The translations under genes were made by a program, and so were the position numbers. A DNA stretch of 15,718 nucleotides, taken from the NCBI GenBank assembly GCA_038323965.1, contig JBBQHM010000047.1:1-15718 (forward strand), given 5' to 3'. Positions 6,992 through 14,788 of this stretch are shown piece after piece (positions within the stretch are counted from its first letter, which is position 1; each line of letters starts with the position of its first letter). The DNA is from JBBQHM01 sp038323965. Its GTDB lineage: Bacteria > Verrucomicrobiota > Verrucomicrobiia > Chthoniobacterales > UBA10450. Below the pieces are notes generated by a model. The model searched no databases, had not been told where the DNA came from, and saw only the letters and a program-made list of their open reading frames with translations.

Positions 6992-7381
6992 TCATTCGCT
7001 TGACCGGGCAGTGATAGCGGCCTCGCCCGCGGCCAGCGCTTTCTCGTTTTTCAGCTCTGTTGAAAGGAAAACATTTAAGCCGGTGCGAATTATAGCGACG
7101 GCGCCCAGCTTGCCAATCTGGTTCCATGTCGGCGAAATAGCCGTGCCAAGAATGTCCGCGCCAAGTTCGAACTCGATTGCGAGCACGGGATAGCGCGCGA
7201 AGATCAAACGGATGACGGTGAACTCAGCGGGCTTGTTCCCCGCCAGGGTGCGAATGAGCTGAACAATCGCTACGCCGACTCCGAGCGCCACGAGTACCGC
7301 GCCAAGAGTTTCGACCGCGAGCCTCAGCCACTGCACGAGGACGATGATCGTGCCTTCAACAGAGTTTGCGGGTGGTGTCAT
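6992..7381 (-). CDS. DUF1622 family membrane protein
   Basis: The 129-residue protein has two or three predicted membrane helices (about 11-45 and 55-72, plus a helix near 90-106). It carries the family signature FELGADILGTAISPTW (71-86) followed by IGKLGAVAIIRTGLN. No molecular function is established for DUF1622. The start is supported by GGAG at 7390-7387, five bases before the ATG, the clearest Shine-Dalgarno in the window. It begins 19 bases after the copB stop, so it is probably cotranscribed with the copper genes. Confidence 0.85.
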   Translation of the reverse strand: MTPPANSVEGTIIVLVQWLRLAVETLGAVLVALGVGVAIVQLIRTLAGNKPAEFTVIRLIFARYPVLAIEFELGADILGTAISPTWNQIGKLGAVAIIRTGLNVFLSTELKNEKALAAGEAAITARSSE

Positions 7382-7400
7382 GTTTTCTCCGGAGGATCAT

Positions 7401-8321
7401 TCAGTAGCGAAGCCGCAGCCCAACGACAAAGGCGATCGCGTCATCCGGTTCGTTTTCGGAGCGCGCAATATCCGCAGACTCGCCGTATTTCCGTGCCCAC
7501 GTGACGCCAATGTAGGGCGCAATCTCGCGAGTGAATTCGTAACGAAGACGTAGGCCCAGGTCGGTTTGGTTCGCCCCTTTTCCGGTGCTGAATTTCGGAT
7601 CGCCTTGAACCGAAAACTGGGCCTCCAGGCGCGGCTGTAAGACAAGGCGTTGCGTAAGGTAAAGATCGGCGCTGACGGTGATCTCGGCGGAAACTTCCCC
7701 GCGATCACTAATATAGAGCGCAGGTTCGACGTCGAAATTCCCCGGGGCCAGGCCTTGGAAGCCAATGACGGCGTAAGTCCGAGAACCAGCGGAGCGATCC
7801 GGGCCCATGACTTCGTTGAATCGGATGCCGGCTTGAAAATCCCAGAACGGAGCGATGAGCCGTCCGTAGAGCAACTGGAGATCGCCTTGCACACCGTTGC
7901 CGCGGCCAATGTTTTGATCGCCTTCCGTTTTGATCCAGAGCCGGTTGAAGTCGCCCCCGACCCAGCCGACAAAATCCCACGTGAAAGTATTAGCGCCGGC
8001 GCTGTTGGCTCGATACTCGAGGAGATCGAAGAGAAGGAAGCTTTGGATTTTACTGTCTTCAACGGGCTCCGTTTTGAGCCTCTCCATATGCGCTTCGAGC
8101 ATTGGTTTGGAGAGCAGCTCGGCGGCGCGATTGAGAGGGGGCCGCGCCGCACGCTTTGTGGCCGGCGAGCCCGAGGCCTTGGGTTTGGGGGCCGCGGGTT
8201 CCGGCTTCATGCCCGGCATCGACCCCATTTCTTGGGCCGATGAATGGGCGCCGGTCCACCACACGCATGCCGCGACGACCACCGCGATGCGTGCGCTTTT
8301 CCATATTTTGTGACATCTCAT
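7401..8321 (-). CDS. copB: Copper resistance protein B, outer-membrane barrel
   Basis: The 306-residue protein has a signal peptide (hydrophobic core about 11-27, then AHSSAQ) and a short Met/Pro/Ala-rich linker (MGSMPGM, about 32-38). A CopB/PcoB barrel domain follows from about 90 to the C-terminus, with FLLFDLLEYR, WDFVGWVGGDFNRLWIKTEG, LLYGRLIAPFWDFQAG and PYIGVTWARKYG. It ends in LRLRY, a terminal aromatic residue as expected for outer-membrane barrels. CopB works with the CopA oxidase in periplasmic copper tolerance. The gene starts nine bases after the oxidase stop. Confidence 0.93.
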   Translation of the reverse strand: MRCHKIWKSARIAVVVAACVWWTGAHSSAQEMGSMPGMKPEPAAPKPKASGSPATKRAARPPLNRAAELLSKPMLEAHMERLKTEPVEDSKIQSFLLFDLLEYRANSAGANTFTWDFVGWVGGDFNRLWIKTEGDQNIGRGNGVQGDLQLLYGRLIAPFWDFQAGIRFNEVMGPDRSAGSRTYAVIGFQGLAPGNFDVEPALYISDRGEVSAEITVSADLYLTQRLVLQPRLEAQFSVQGDPKFSTGKGANQTDLGLRLRYEFTREIAPYIGVTWARKYGESADIARSENEPDDAIAFVVGLRLRY

Positions 8322-8330
8322 GCTGGGCGA

Positions 8331-10106
8331 TTAGGTTTTCGCGGTGACGGAGATGACGCGGAACATTCCCGCCTCCATGTGGTAGAGCACGTGGCAATGA
8401 AACGCCCAGACGCCGGGCGCATCGACGTTGATCTCGACCGATAATCTTTCGCCGGGTTTGAGGATGACGGTGTGCTTGCGGGGTTTGTTTGCGCCGCGGC
8501 CGTTATCGAGCTCCATGAACATCCCGTGCAAATGCAACGGGTGCTCCATCATGGTGTCGTTGACCCATGTCCAACGAAGCCGTTCACCGTAATAAAATGG
8601 GATCGGCTCTTTCGCGTCGGAATATTTTTTGCCGTCGAACGACCACATGTAACGCTGCATGTTGCCGGTGGCGTGCAATTCGATTTCACGCTCGGGCGGG
8701 CGTTGATCGGCATTCGGCTCGAGGCTCTCCAGATCTGCGTAGGTCAACACGCGCCAAGGCATGCCTTCGAGCCCGGTGCCGGGTTCGTTGAGCCGGTTTT
8801 TCGGATTCATCGCGATGACGGAATTCCCCGGGCCGTGTTTGTCCGGTCCGTGCGGAGCGTCCGCCCCGGCTGGCATGGAATCCATTGCCGGCATCGCGCC
8901 GCTCGCCGCGGGAGCGGCTGCACTTTTCTCCTTCATCCCTGCCATGCCTGCGTCCGCGGACGCTGGCGCTTTCTTTACAGGCATCGGCTCGCTGCCAGGA
9001 TTGCCACCCATCCCGGCCATGGCCATGCCCATGTCAGCCATTGTGCGGAGAGGGCGTTTGCGGCGCTCCGGAATGGCCGCAGTCATTCCTTCGCGAGTCG
9101 CGAGGGTGCCGCGCGCGAAGCCGCTGCGGTCGATCGTCTCCGCAAAAATCGTGTAGGCGCGCTCCGCTTTGGGTTGGATAATCACGTCGTAGGTTTCCGC
9201 GATACCGATGCGGAATTCGTCCACCGTCACCGGCTTCACGTTTTGTCCATCGGCCTGCACCACCGTCATCGGCAGTCCCGGAATGCGGACATCGAAAAAC
9301 GTGACCGCCGCGCTGTTGATAAAACGCAGCCGCACGCGTTCGCCCGGACGGAAGAGTCCGGTCCAATTCGACTCCGGCGCGAGTCCGTTCATCAGGAACG
9401 TGAAATGATGGCCCGTGATATCCGCGATGTCGGTCGGATCCATCCGCATCTTTCCCCATTGCCAGCGATCGGCGAGCGTCGCCTTGAGGCTGTCCTTGCC
9501 AATGTCTTGGAAGAAATCGCCGACCGTGCGCCGCTGGTAGTTTGAGTAACTGCTGTCCTTCTTCAACTTCGCGAATATTTTGGCGGGATCGACGAAGAGC
9601 CAGTCGCCGAGCACGACGACATATTCACGGTCATAGTGAAACGGATCGCCGCCGACCGGGTCTATAATCAGCGGTCCAAGAACTCCCAGCTGCTCCTGCG
9701 CCGCGCTGTGGCTGTGATACCAGTAAGTGCCGTTCTGCCGGACTGGAAAACGATAGGTGAACGTCTCGCGGGGCGGGATGCCGGCAAAGCTCACTCCCGG
9801 CACGCCGTCCATCCGAAAAGGCAAAATCAATCCATGCCAGTGAATCGAGGTCGCCTGATCGGACATCGCATTGGTGACGCGGATGACGGCATCCTGTCCT
9901 TCCCGCAAACGCAGCAGAGGTCCGGGCAACGAGCCATTGATCGTGATCGCCTCGGAGCTGCGTCCGCCGATCTTGAGGGATTGCTTTGCGATAGTGAGAT
10001 CGATCGCGCCGCTGCTCGAGCGAGCATGCGCCGGAACGACGCCTCCAACTCCCACGAGCACACTAGTGGCAGCAGCGCTGCGCAGAAAATCGCGTCGAGT
10101 AATCAT
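8331..10106 (-). CDS. copA: Copper-resistance multicopper oxidase (CopA/PcoA type), Tat-exported
   Basis: A periplasmic laccase-like oxidase that probably oxidises Cu(I) and sequesters copper. The ATG at 10106 places the twin-arginine motif (RRDFLRS) at residues 4-10, followed by a hydrophobic core; the longer frame to 10160 would bury the Tat signal. The copper sites are complete: HWHG (89-92), WYHSH (129-133), HPLHLHGMFM and HCHVLYHMEAGM near the C-terminus, giving T1 Cys/His/Met and T2/T3 His ligands. A Met/Ala/Pro-rich insert in the middle (repeated MAGM, MPAMDSM) resembles the Cu-binding Met-rich region of PcoA/CopA. The product has 591 residues, normal for the family. It follows the GH15 gene by 16 bases and precedes copB by nine. 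Confidence 0.95.
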   Translation of the reverse strand: MITRRDFLRSAAATSVLVGVGGVVPAHARSSSGAIDLTIAKQSLKIGGRSSEAITINGSLPGPLLRLREGQDAVIRVTNAMSDQATSIHWHGLILPFRMDGVPGVSFAGIPPRETFTYRFPVRQNGTYWYHSHSAAQEQLGVLGPLIIDPVGGDPFHYDREYVVVLGDWLFVDPAKIFAKLKKDSSYSNYQRRTVGDFFQDIGKDSLKATLADRWQWGKMRMDPTDIADITGHHFTFLMNGLAPESNWTGLFRPGERVRLRFINSAAVTFFDVRIPGLPMTVVQADGQNVKPVTVDEFRIGIAETYDVIIQPKAERAYTIFAETIDRSGFARGTLATREGMTAAIPERRKRPLRTMADMGMAMAGMGGNPGSEPMPVKKAPASADAGMAGMKEKSAAAPAASGAMPAMDSMPAGADAPHGPDKHGPGNSVIAMNPKNRLNEPGTGLEGMPWRVLTYADLESLEPNADQRPPEREIELHATGNMQRYMWSFDGKKYSDAKEPIPFYYGERLRWTWVNDTMMEHPLHLHGMFMELDNGRGANKPRKHTVILKPGERLSVEINVDAPGVWAFHCHVLYHMEAGMFRVISVTAKT

Positions 10107-10126
10107 AAAGAATTCGCCGTTTTCAT
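10103..10126 (-). other. Seven-residue mini-ORF bridging the GH15 stop and the oxidase start
   Basis: An ATG at 10126 overlaps the GH15 TGA as ATGA. It encodes MKTANSL and stops at a TGA that overlaps the oxidase ATG, again as ATGA. A ribosome ending GH15 could reinitiate twice to reach the oxidase. Only the overlaps are seen; use as a relay is speculation and chance is possible. Confidence 0.3.
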
Positions 10127-12501
10127 GCGGCCTTAAGAACCGCAATTTCAAAATTTTCACCCGCCCATCCGTTCTCCCATAAAAACGTCAACACGATGCG
10201 AGCGCCAGCTTTCAGGTGGTGCGAGGGCAGATCTGCGAACCAGCATCCGAACCCCGCATCCTGCGTTTTGGTGTCATTCGCCGTGGTCCATTCATCAGAA
10301 CTCCAATGAATCGTCGCCGGTTTTTCCATGATGACGCGAAGCGCTTTCCCTTCGGCGATGCTCTGAAGCTGATGCGCAAGCGTCCATATCTCGATCTTGC
10401 TGCCGGTCTTCCCCCCGACGTAGCGTTGAAAGGCCGGCTCGATCCGATCGAAACAAACGCCGTCTTTGCGGCTGCGCACAAGGCTTACATATTCGGCGTG
10501 AGTCCAGCAAAGCGGCATGGCGGAGCCGCCGGGCCGGCCGCGCTTAAATCGTTCGCCAGGTAAATCCGCGGCGTCCCAAACTTGTTCCGGCAACATGCCG
10601 CCTTCGTTCGCGAATTTCTCCATCGCCTCGATAAACGGCAGCGGATCGCGCCCGGCGGCTAGCTCGTAATGACCACGTTCGCCCGTTAGAATCGGCCACG
10701 ATCGTCCCTCGCCGGTCCCGTCAAATGCGCTGCCGTCGGGCTTGTCACCGTAACCATCATGGTTGTAGCGGCGCCAGCAAGGGCCTTGGGGCAGATCCCG
10801 TTTTAGCTCCGCATCCATGACGGCAATCGAATCCCCGATCAGCGGATCGAGCGCATCGCGAATCCCGAGCCGTACGAGATGCAGGAAATCACCGCCGACC
10901 ACGTTGCGCGCGGGATATTGCCCGCCGCCATTTGCGATATTGATTTCAGCTTCGTCAGGATTCGGCGCGGCGACCGGCTGTTTCGGATCGGCGGGTGTGA
11001 TGCGGATGTAATGCCGCGGTTTGCCAGGCACGAGTTCGCCACGGTTTGTGACCATCCAATCCTCCAGGTGCGCCGCCAGCCAGTCTGCGTAGTCGAGCAA
11101 AAATTCCGCGGCGGCGTCATCGCCTTTGCCGCGCGCAAATTCCGCCGCGCAAACGATCGCCGCGATGATTGTCGCGAGCGTGGAAGGCGAGTAGCCAGAA
11201 CATTCTTCCCATCGTTCTTGCGAAGTGACCGGTCCGTTCAAGATCAAATAACGCGCTGCGCGCGAGACCAGCCGCCACGGATCGAACTGCCGAAGCGCGT
11301 CCGCTTGCTGCACGCGCCACGCCAGCAGAATCGGCGCGGCCACCTCATCAAGTTGAAGCCCCTTCCAAAATGCGACACCGGTGATGAGGCTGTTCTGCGG
11401 CAGGCTTCCGTCAGCCGCTTGCACGCATGCCAGCCAGATCAGCGCGCGCAACGGAGACTCCGTTTCGCCGCACGCCAGGAGTGCCGTGGCGGTTTGCACC
11501 ATGTCACGCGTCCAGACCAGGTGATATCCGCCGCGATCGGTGTCATCCTTCGTTTCGCCCCATGGAATGCTCAGCGACGCGACGAACGCGCCCTGAAACG
11601 TCTTGTCTTCGTGCGCCAGCAAGAGGGAATGGCTCAGCCACATCAGCCGCCCGCCATCCTTGGTGTGCGCGCTCAAATCCGTTTCCGGACGACTGCGCTG
11701 CCATTGGCTGACATACCTCGCGCGCTGCTGCTCGAATGGCGTCGCGAACGCTTGCAGCAGATGCGCCGACGCGCTGTGCGGTGTGTTTCCGAATCCGACG
11801 CCGATGGTGAACTCCAAGCCGCGCGATAAATCAATCTCGCCGATTAGAGCGATATTGCCGTACGTGGCCTCGGCGAATTCCCAATCCATCTTAAAGTTGT
11901 CCATCAAATCCTGCCAGCCATCGCTAAAACCGACGTAACCCGCCGAGCGTCGCGTAAAATCCGGTTCACAACCAAACGACATGTCGATGTCCTCGTGCTG
12001 CACGTCGAAGAGCTTGCGGTCATCGAGATTGCACCACCAAGCCGAGTTGTTCTTTCCAGTGGCTTTCAAGTGCGGCGTGACCAATGCATAAATGCGAAGC
12101 TTGCCGCGCAACGTTGGATCAACAATCTCGACCCGCGTATGCATCAAGAGAACCGGCGAATGCGGATCCGTGATTATCTCCTTCACCAGACGGTAACGGC
12201 CCGCGGGATCTGAGTTGGTCAGTCGATACAGCAACGCGTTTTGCTCGGGACATTCGATCTGGTGCAGCAGATCGCGTTTTTCCTCGTGGCAAAAGGTTTC
12301 GCCATCAGTGACAAGGAGTTCGAGATCACGCGTGTTCGGTGTATCGACGTGCGGAAAATAAATCTCATTCACGATGCCGTGGCTGAGCGTGAACCAAATG
12401 CACGAACTGGTGTGATACGCCGTGCCGACCCCGTCTTTCGCGCTGGAGGTCCACCGTGGCGGAATACCCGGCGCGCCGAACGCGATGGCACTTTCATCCA
12501 T
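10123..12501 (-). CDS. Glycoside hydrolase family 15 (glucoamylase-like)
   Basis: Predicted exo-acting alpha-glucosidase releasing glucose from starch, maltodextrin or glycogen-type chains (some GH15 enzymes cleave trehalose). An N-terminal beta-sandwich begins FGAPGIPPRWTSSAKDGVGT. The (alpha/alpha)6 catalytic domain carries GYHLVWTRDMVQ, ERWEE with the likely catalytic acid, and LTGERGHYEL with the likely base. These motifs lie about 325-337, 430-433 and 606-613 residues from the chosen start. No signal peptide is seen, so it is probably cytoplasmic. The length of 792 is typical. The frame is open to a GTG at 12588, with an ATG at 12561. I chose the ATG at 12501 because homology-like sequence starts just after it; the true start could be any of the three. 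Its neighbours are copper genes, an unusual context. Confidence 0.9.
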   Translation of the reverse strand: MDESAIAFGAPGIPPRWTSSAKDGVGTAYHTSSCIWFTLSHGIVNEIYFPHVDTPNTRDLELLVTDGETFCHEEKRDLLHQIECPEQNALLYRLTNSDPAGRYRLVKEIITDPHSPVLLMHTRVEIVDPTLRGKLRIYALVTPHLKATGKNNSAWWCNLDDRKLFDVQHEDIDMSFGCEPDFTRRSAGYVGFSDGWQDLMDNFKMDWEFAEATYGNIALIGEIDLSRGLEFTIGVGFGNTPHSASAHLLQAFATPFEQQRARYVSQWQRSRPETDLSAHTKDGGRLMWLSHSLLLAHEDKTFQGAFVASLSIPWGETKDDTDRGGYHLVWTRDMVQTATALLACGETESPLRALIWLACVQAADGSLPQNSLITGVAFWKGLQLDEVAAPILLAWRVQQADALRQFDPWRLVSRAARYLILNGPVTSQERWEECSGYSPSTLATIIAAIVCAAEFARGKGDDAAAEFLLDYADWLAAHLEDWMVTNRGELVPGKPRHYIRITPADPKQPVAAPNPDEAEINIANGGGQYPARNVVGGDFLHLVRLGIRDALDPLIGDSIAVMDAELKRDLPQGPCWRRYNHDGYGDKPDGSAFDGTGEGRSWPILTGERGHYELAAGRDPLPFIEAMEKFANEGGMLPEQVWDAADLPGERFKRGRPGGSAMPLCWTHAEYVSLVRSRKDGVCFDRIEPAFQRYVGGKTGSKIEIWTLAHQLQSIAEGKALRVIMEKPATIHWSSDEWTTANDTKTQDAGFGCWFADLPSHHLKAGARIVLTFLWENGWAGENFEIAVLKAA

Positions 12502-12594
12502 GACCACGAAATTTGCGTTGATGGTCGGCTGCAAAAGCCCACGCCTTTGATGTCGTTCCATAAGGTCGTTTGCCAGCGAAGAAAGCACTGATTG

Positions 12595-12622
12595 ATACTA
12601 GCGAGGAAAAAGCTTCTCCCAA
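12595..12622 (-). promoter_or_regulatory. Possible promoter for the GH15-copper operon
   Basis: On the minus strand TTGGGA (12622-12617) and TAGTAT (12600-12595) are 16 bases apart, each matching four of six consensus bases. Transcription would start near 12588, which argues against the GTG at 12588 as the GH15 start. Weak evidence. Confidence 0.25.
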
Positions 12623-12872
12623 TTGAAGATTACGACGCAATTTCTTGTTTGTTACCCATCGGCGGCTCCTGGTCGCTCGGTTTTTGTCACTTCGCGCCCG
12701 AGATTATGCTCAGTCTTTGCGGGAACATGCGTAGTCGTAATCCGCAGTTATTGACAAAATACACTTCGCCCTGTGGCATTTGAGGCCAGTTCGTCTGAAG
12801 AGAAGGTATGAGATAAACGGCGCGACAAGGATGGACGGCTGCGCGGTTGGCTGGGAGCAGACGATTCGACGG

Positions 12873-12983
12873 CTGGATCGGTATGATCTTGTTATGCTTT
12901 TGCTTATCGCTTCCTTGCATCCCGCTCGGATCTTGAGCGAACAGCGTCGCGCTTTGAAGCGCAGCCGCAATCACGGGGGCGAG
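12873..12983 (-). pseudogene. Broken second copy of the Met-rich exported protein gene
   Basis: Read on the minus strand, this segment encodes ...IAAALQSATLFAQDPSGMQG then SDKQKHNKIIPIQ. This lines up without gaps with IAVTLARGTLFAQDLGGMQG then MDKRKHREMMPMH of the intact gene at 6621-6923. By eye about two thirds of bases agree over some 95 positions. The copy lacks the ATG and first residues (no ATG in frame before a TAG), and several Met codons of the metal-binding segment are lost. After IPIQ similarity ends, although the frame stays open to 12687. A 95-codon ORF from a GTG at 12974 exists, but I judge it a remnant. The rest of 12589-13230 holds only the gnd fragment and possible promoter elements. 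Confidence 0.7.
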
Positions 12984-13017
12984 CTCACCAACCCGTCCGC
13001 ACCCCTTACACTAGCCC

Positions 13018-13210
13018 CTAGATGCCGCCGCTCGTCCCTTGATCGAGCAGATCGAGTCCGCTCGCTTTGAGGAGTTCACCCCGCCTCATCGTGTCTTCAT
13101 AAAAAGAGTTGTCCGAATCCACAATCAAATCGCCGTGTGACAGAAGCGGCGCGAGTTGATTCAAGGTGTTTTCCGTCACGTCGCAGGTGCACACCGCAAA
13201 ACCGCAATGC
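13018..13210 (-). pseudogene. gnd: Fragment of 6-phosphogluconate dehydrogenase (decarboxylating)
   Basis: On the minus strand the frame starting at 13179 reads VTENTLNQLAPLLSHGD, LIVDSDNSFYEDTMRR, GELLKASGLDLLDQGTSGGI and then TAG. This matches the middle of the Rossmann domain of short-type 6-phosphogluconate dehydrogenase (family pattern: APLL..GD.IIDGGNS.Y.DT.RR ... D.GTSGGVWG). The TAG stands exactly where the conserved Trp (TGG) is expected. Upstream, a frame change at about 13179 is needed to continue into ...APAT, the expected PAG region. The NADP-binding N-terminus and the whole C-terminal domain are absent. The left part ends where the NhaC gene finishes (13231), suggesting a rearrangement junction. 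Confidence 0.8.
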
Positions 13211-13230
13211 CCCTAATGTCTCGCGTTCGT

Positions 13231-14643
13231 TCATTGGAGAAACCCTGTTATCACAAAAAGAATTGCTGCAATACCTGCTGCGGTAAAATTATAGGGTGCG
13301 GCATACCTCACATATTTTGTGTGGTCTGCGTGAGCAATGTTCGATGACATATTCGTCATTCCGGCAACGGGTGAAGTAACGTCTCCGAATGTTCCTCCGG
13401 TAATTACCGCGGCAACGCAAAGTGGAATGCCGGCACCAACCGACACTGCCAAGGGAATTGCGAAAGGCATAATCAGTGAAGCGGCTCCCCAGCCTGAGCC
13501 GATGAAATAAGTTACGGCAGCAGACAAGAGAAAAACTGAAACCGGAACACTCCACGCCGGCAGAGAGCTTCCCAACTGCTGCTGAATAAGAGCGTTCAAC
13601 CCCAGCTCTTGTGAAACCGCAGCCAATGGCCAGGCGATGGCTAGAATCGCCAGGGTCGTCATGATTTCGTTCCCACCGGAAATGATATCGGCGGTCAGTT
13701 GTTTTAGATTATACTTTTGAAACACGTAAAAGATCGCGGTGACAACTGTTGAGATAAACAGCGCCACGAGCATGGCTCGGTTCGGTTCCGTGTTAGTTAT
13801 CGCTGATACAATGGAGGCGCTGCCCGATTTTGCTTTTCCGAAAAGCCAAAAGAAGAAAAAGCTCAACAGAATAACAGATACCATGGGAACAATGAGGTTG
13901 ATCACCCGTGGTTTTATCACAGGTTTCGGATCTTCCATGTCCATGCTCATTTCGGGTTTGCCGCCATGTGGTGCATTAGGTTTGTGGTCGGCTTTCTTGA
14001 ATTGAACAAAGATGGAAAGGAAGGTGATCAGAAGAACCACGATGCTGAAGAATTCAAAAGGGATGGCTTTAAGCCAGATGGTGTAGGCGGAATTATTTTC
14101 CGTGACTCCGGCAATTTTCAATCCCTGGGTAATGATCGCGACATTAAATCCCACGTAGGTAGTGGCAATGGGACTCAGTTCCACCACCGGACTGGCGGTG
14201 TTGTTCAGCATGAAGGCCAGCCTCTCTGTGGCGATCTTATGCCTTTCGGCCAAAGATCGTGTAATGGAACCCGCGCCAACGATTCGGAATCCGCAATCAA
14301 TGAAAGTTACGGGAATCAAGGCCCACAAGGTGAAGAACACTCCTTTCTCGCTTTTAATGTGTTTTTCGGCTCTGTCGGAAAAAGCTTTGATACCACCTGA
14401 GCGTTTTATGATTCCAATCAAGCCGCTGAACAAATACAGAAACAGAAGCACCTGGAGGCTTTCCTTGTCCGTCAAGGTTTTCACAATCTGGTCCACCGCA
14501 CCTTCAAAGCCACCGGTGGCCGTGGGATGTAAAAGATAACTGCCGGTTAACAGACCTCTCAAAAGTGAAGGGAGTATTTTTTTCGACCAGATGGCTATCG
14601 CTATAGTAATCAGCGGAGGTAACAGTGAAAGCCACGTGTTCAT
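13231..14643 (-). CDS. NhaC-family Na+/H+ antiporter-like membrane transporter
   Basis: The 470-residue polytopic inner-membrane protein has ten or more hydrophobic segments. NhaC-type features are FIDCGFRIVGAGSITR in the first half and, near the C-terminus, GGTFGDVTSP (416-425) followed by SSNIAHADHTKYVRYAAPY (433-451), matching the GxxFGDxxSP...HV..Q.PY pattern of the family. NhaC proteins exchange H+ for Na+, but family members also carry organic acids, so the substrate is uncertain. A cytoplasmic loop near 220-245 is rich in His, Met and acidic residues (HKPNAPHGGKPEMSMDMEDP). The ATG directly follows the TAA of the preceding small ORF. Base composition is lower in GC than its neighbours (two 60-base lines counted at 43%, another at 58%), suggesting transfer. 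Confidence 0.85.
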   Translation of the reverse strand: MNTWLSLLPPLITIAIAIWSKKILPSLLRGLLTGSYLLHPTATGGFEGAVDQIVKTLTDKESLQVLLFLYLFSGLIGIIKRSGGIKAFSDRAEKHIKSEKGVFFTLWALIPVTFIDCGFRIVGAGSITRSLAERHKIATERLAFMLNNTASPVVELSPIATTYVGFNVAIITQGLKIAGVTENNSAYTIWLKAIPFEFFSIVVLLITFLSIFVQFKKADHKPNAPHGGKPEMSMDMEDPKPVIKPRVINLIVPMVSVILLSFFFFWLFGKAKSGSASIVSAITNTEPNRAMLVALFISTVVTAIFYVFQKYNLKQLTADIISGGNEIMTTLAILAIAWPLAAVSQELGLNALIQQQLGSSLPAWSVPVSVFLLSAAVTYFIGSGWGAASLIMPFAIPLAVSVGAGIPLCVAAVITGGTFGDVTSPVAGMTNMSSNIAHADHTKYVRYAAPYNFTAAGIAAILFVITGFLQ

Positions 14644-14788
14644 TTAATTGATTTGTGGCGTTTGGATTTGGCTTTCGGGAATCTGCACAAACGGCGGGAT
14701 CGGACAATCCAGCGTGTCGGCGATGGCTCGGAGCAATTCGGCTTCACGTTCCGGAGCCGCTCCGCCGCGTCATAACCTCAGGAATCAT
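14644..14788 (-). pseudogene. Small ORF (about 48 codons) broken by one frameshift
   Basis: An ATG at 14788 overlaps the stop of the VKOR/SPW gene as ATGA and reads MIPEVMTRRSGSGT before a TGA. In the next frame the sequence continues as RGGAAPEREAELLRAIADTL then DCPIPPFVQIPESQIQTPQIN and a TAA immediately before the NhaC ATG. The total span is 145 bases, 48 codons plus one base, so one extra base near the CGGCGG at 14766-14772 would account for the break. I recognise no family. It could also be the tail of a truncated larger gene. Confidence 0.45.

Noticed and set aside
8472..9545. Long plus-strand ORF of 357 codons opposite the multicopper oxidase
   Set aside because: It is the antisense frame of a clearly coding, motif-complete oxidase; such long antisense frames are expected at this GC content.
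10879..11829. Plus-strand ORF of 316 codons opposite the GH15 gene
   Set aside because: Antisense shadow of the catalytic domain; Arg-rich composition and no recognisable domain.
12687..12974. 95-codon ORF from GTG as an intact gene
   Set aside because: Only its first third is related to the Met-rich protein, the proper start and signal-peptide beginning are missing, and the remainder has no metal-binding or helical pattern; a remnant is more likely.
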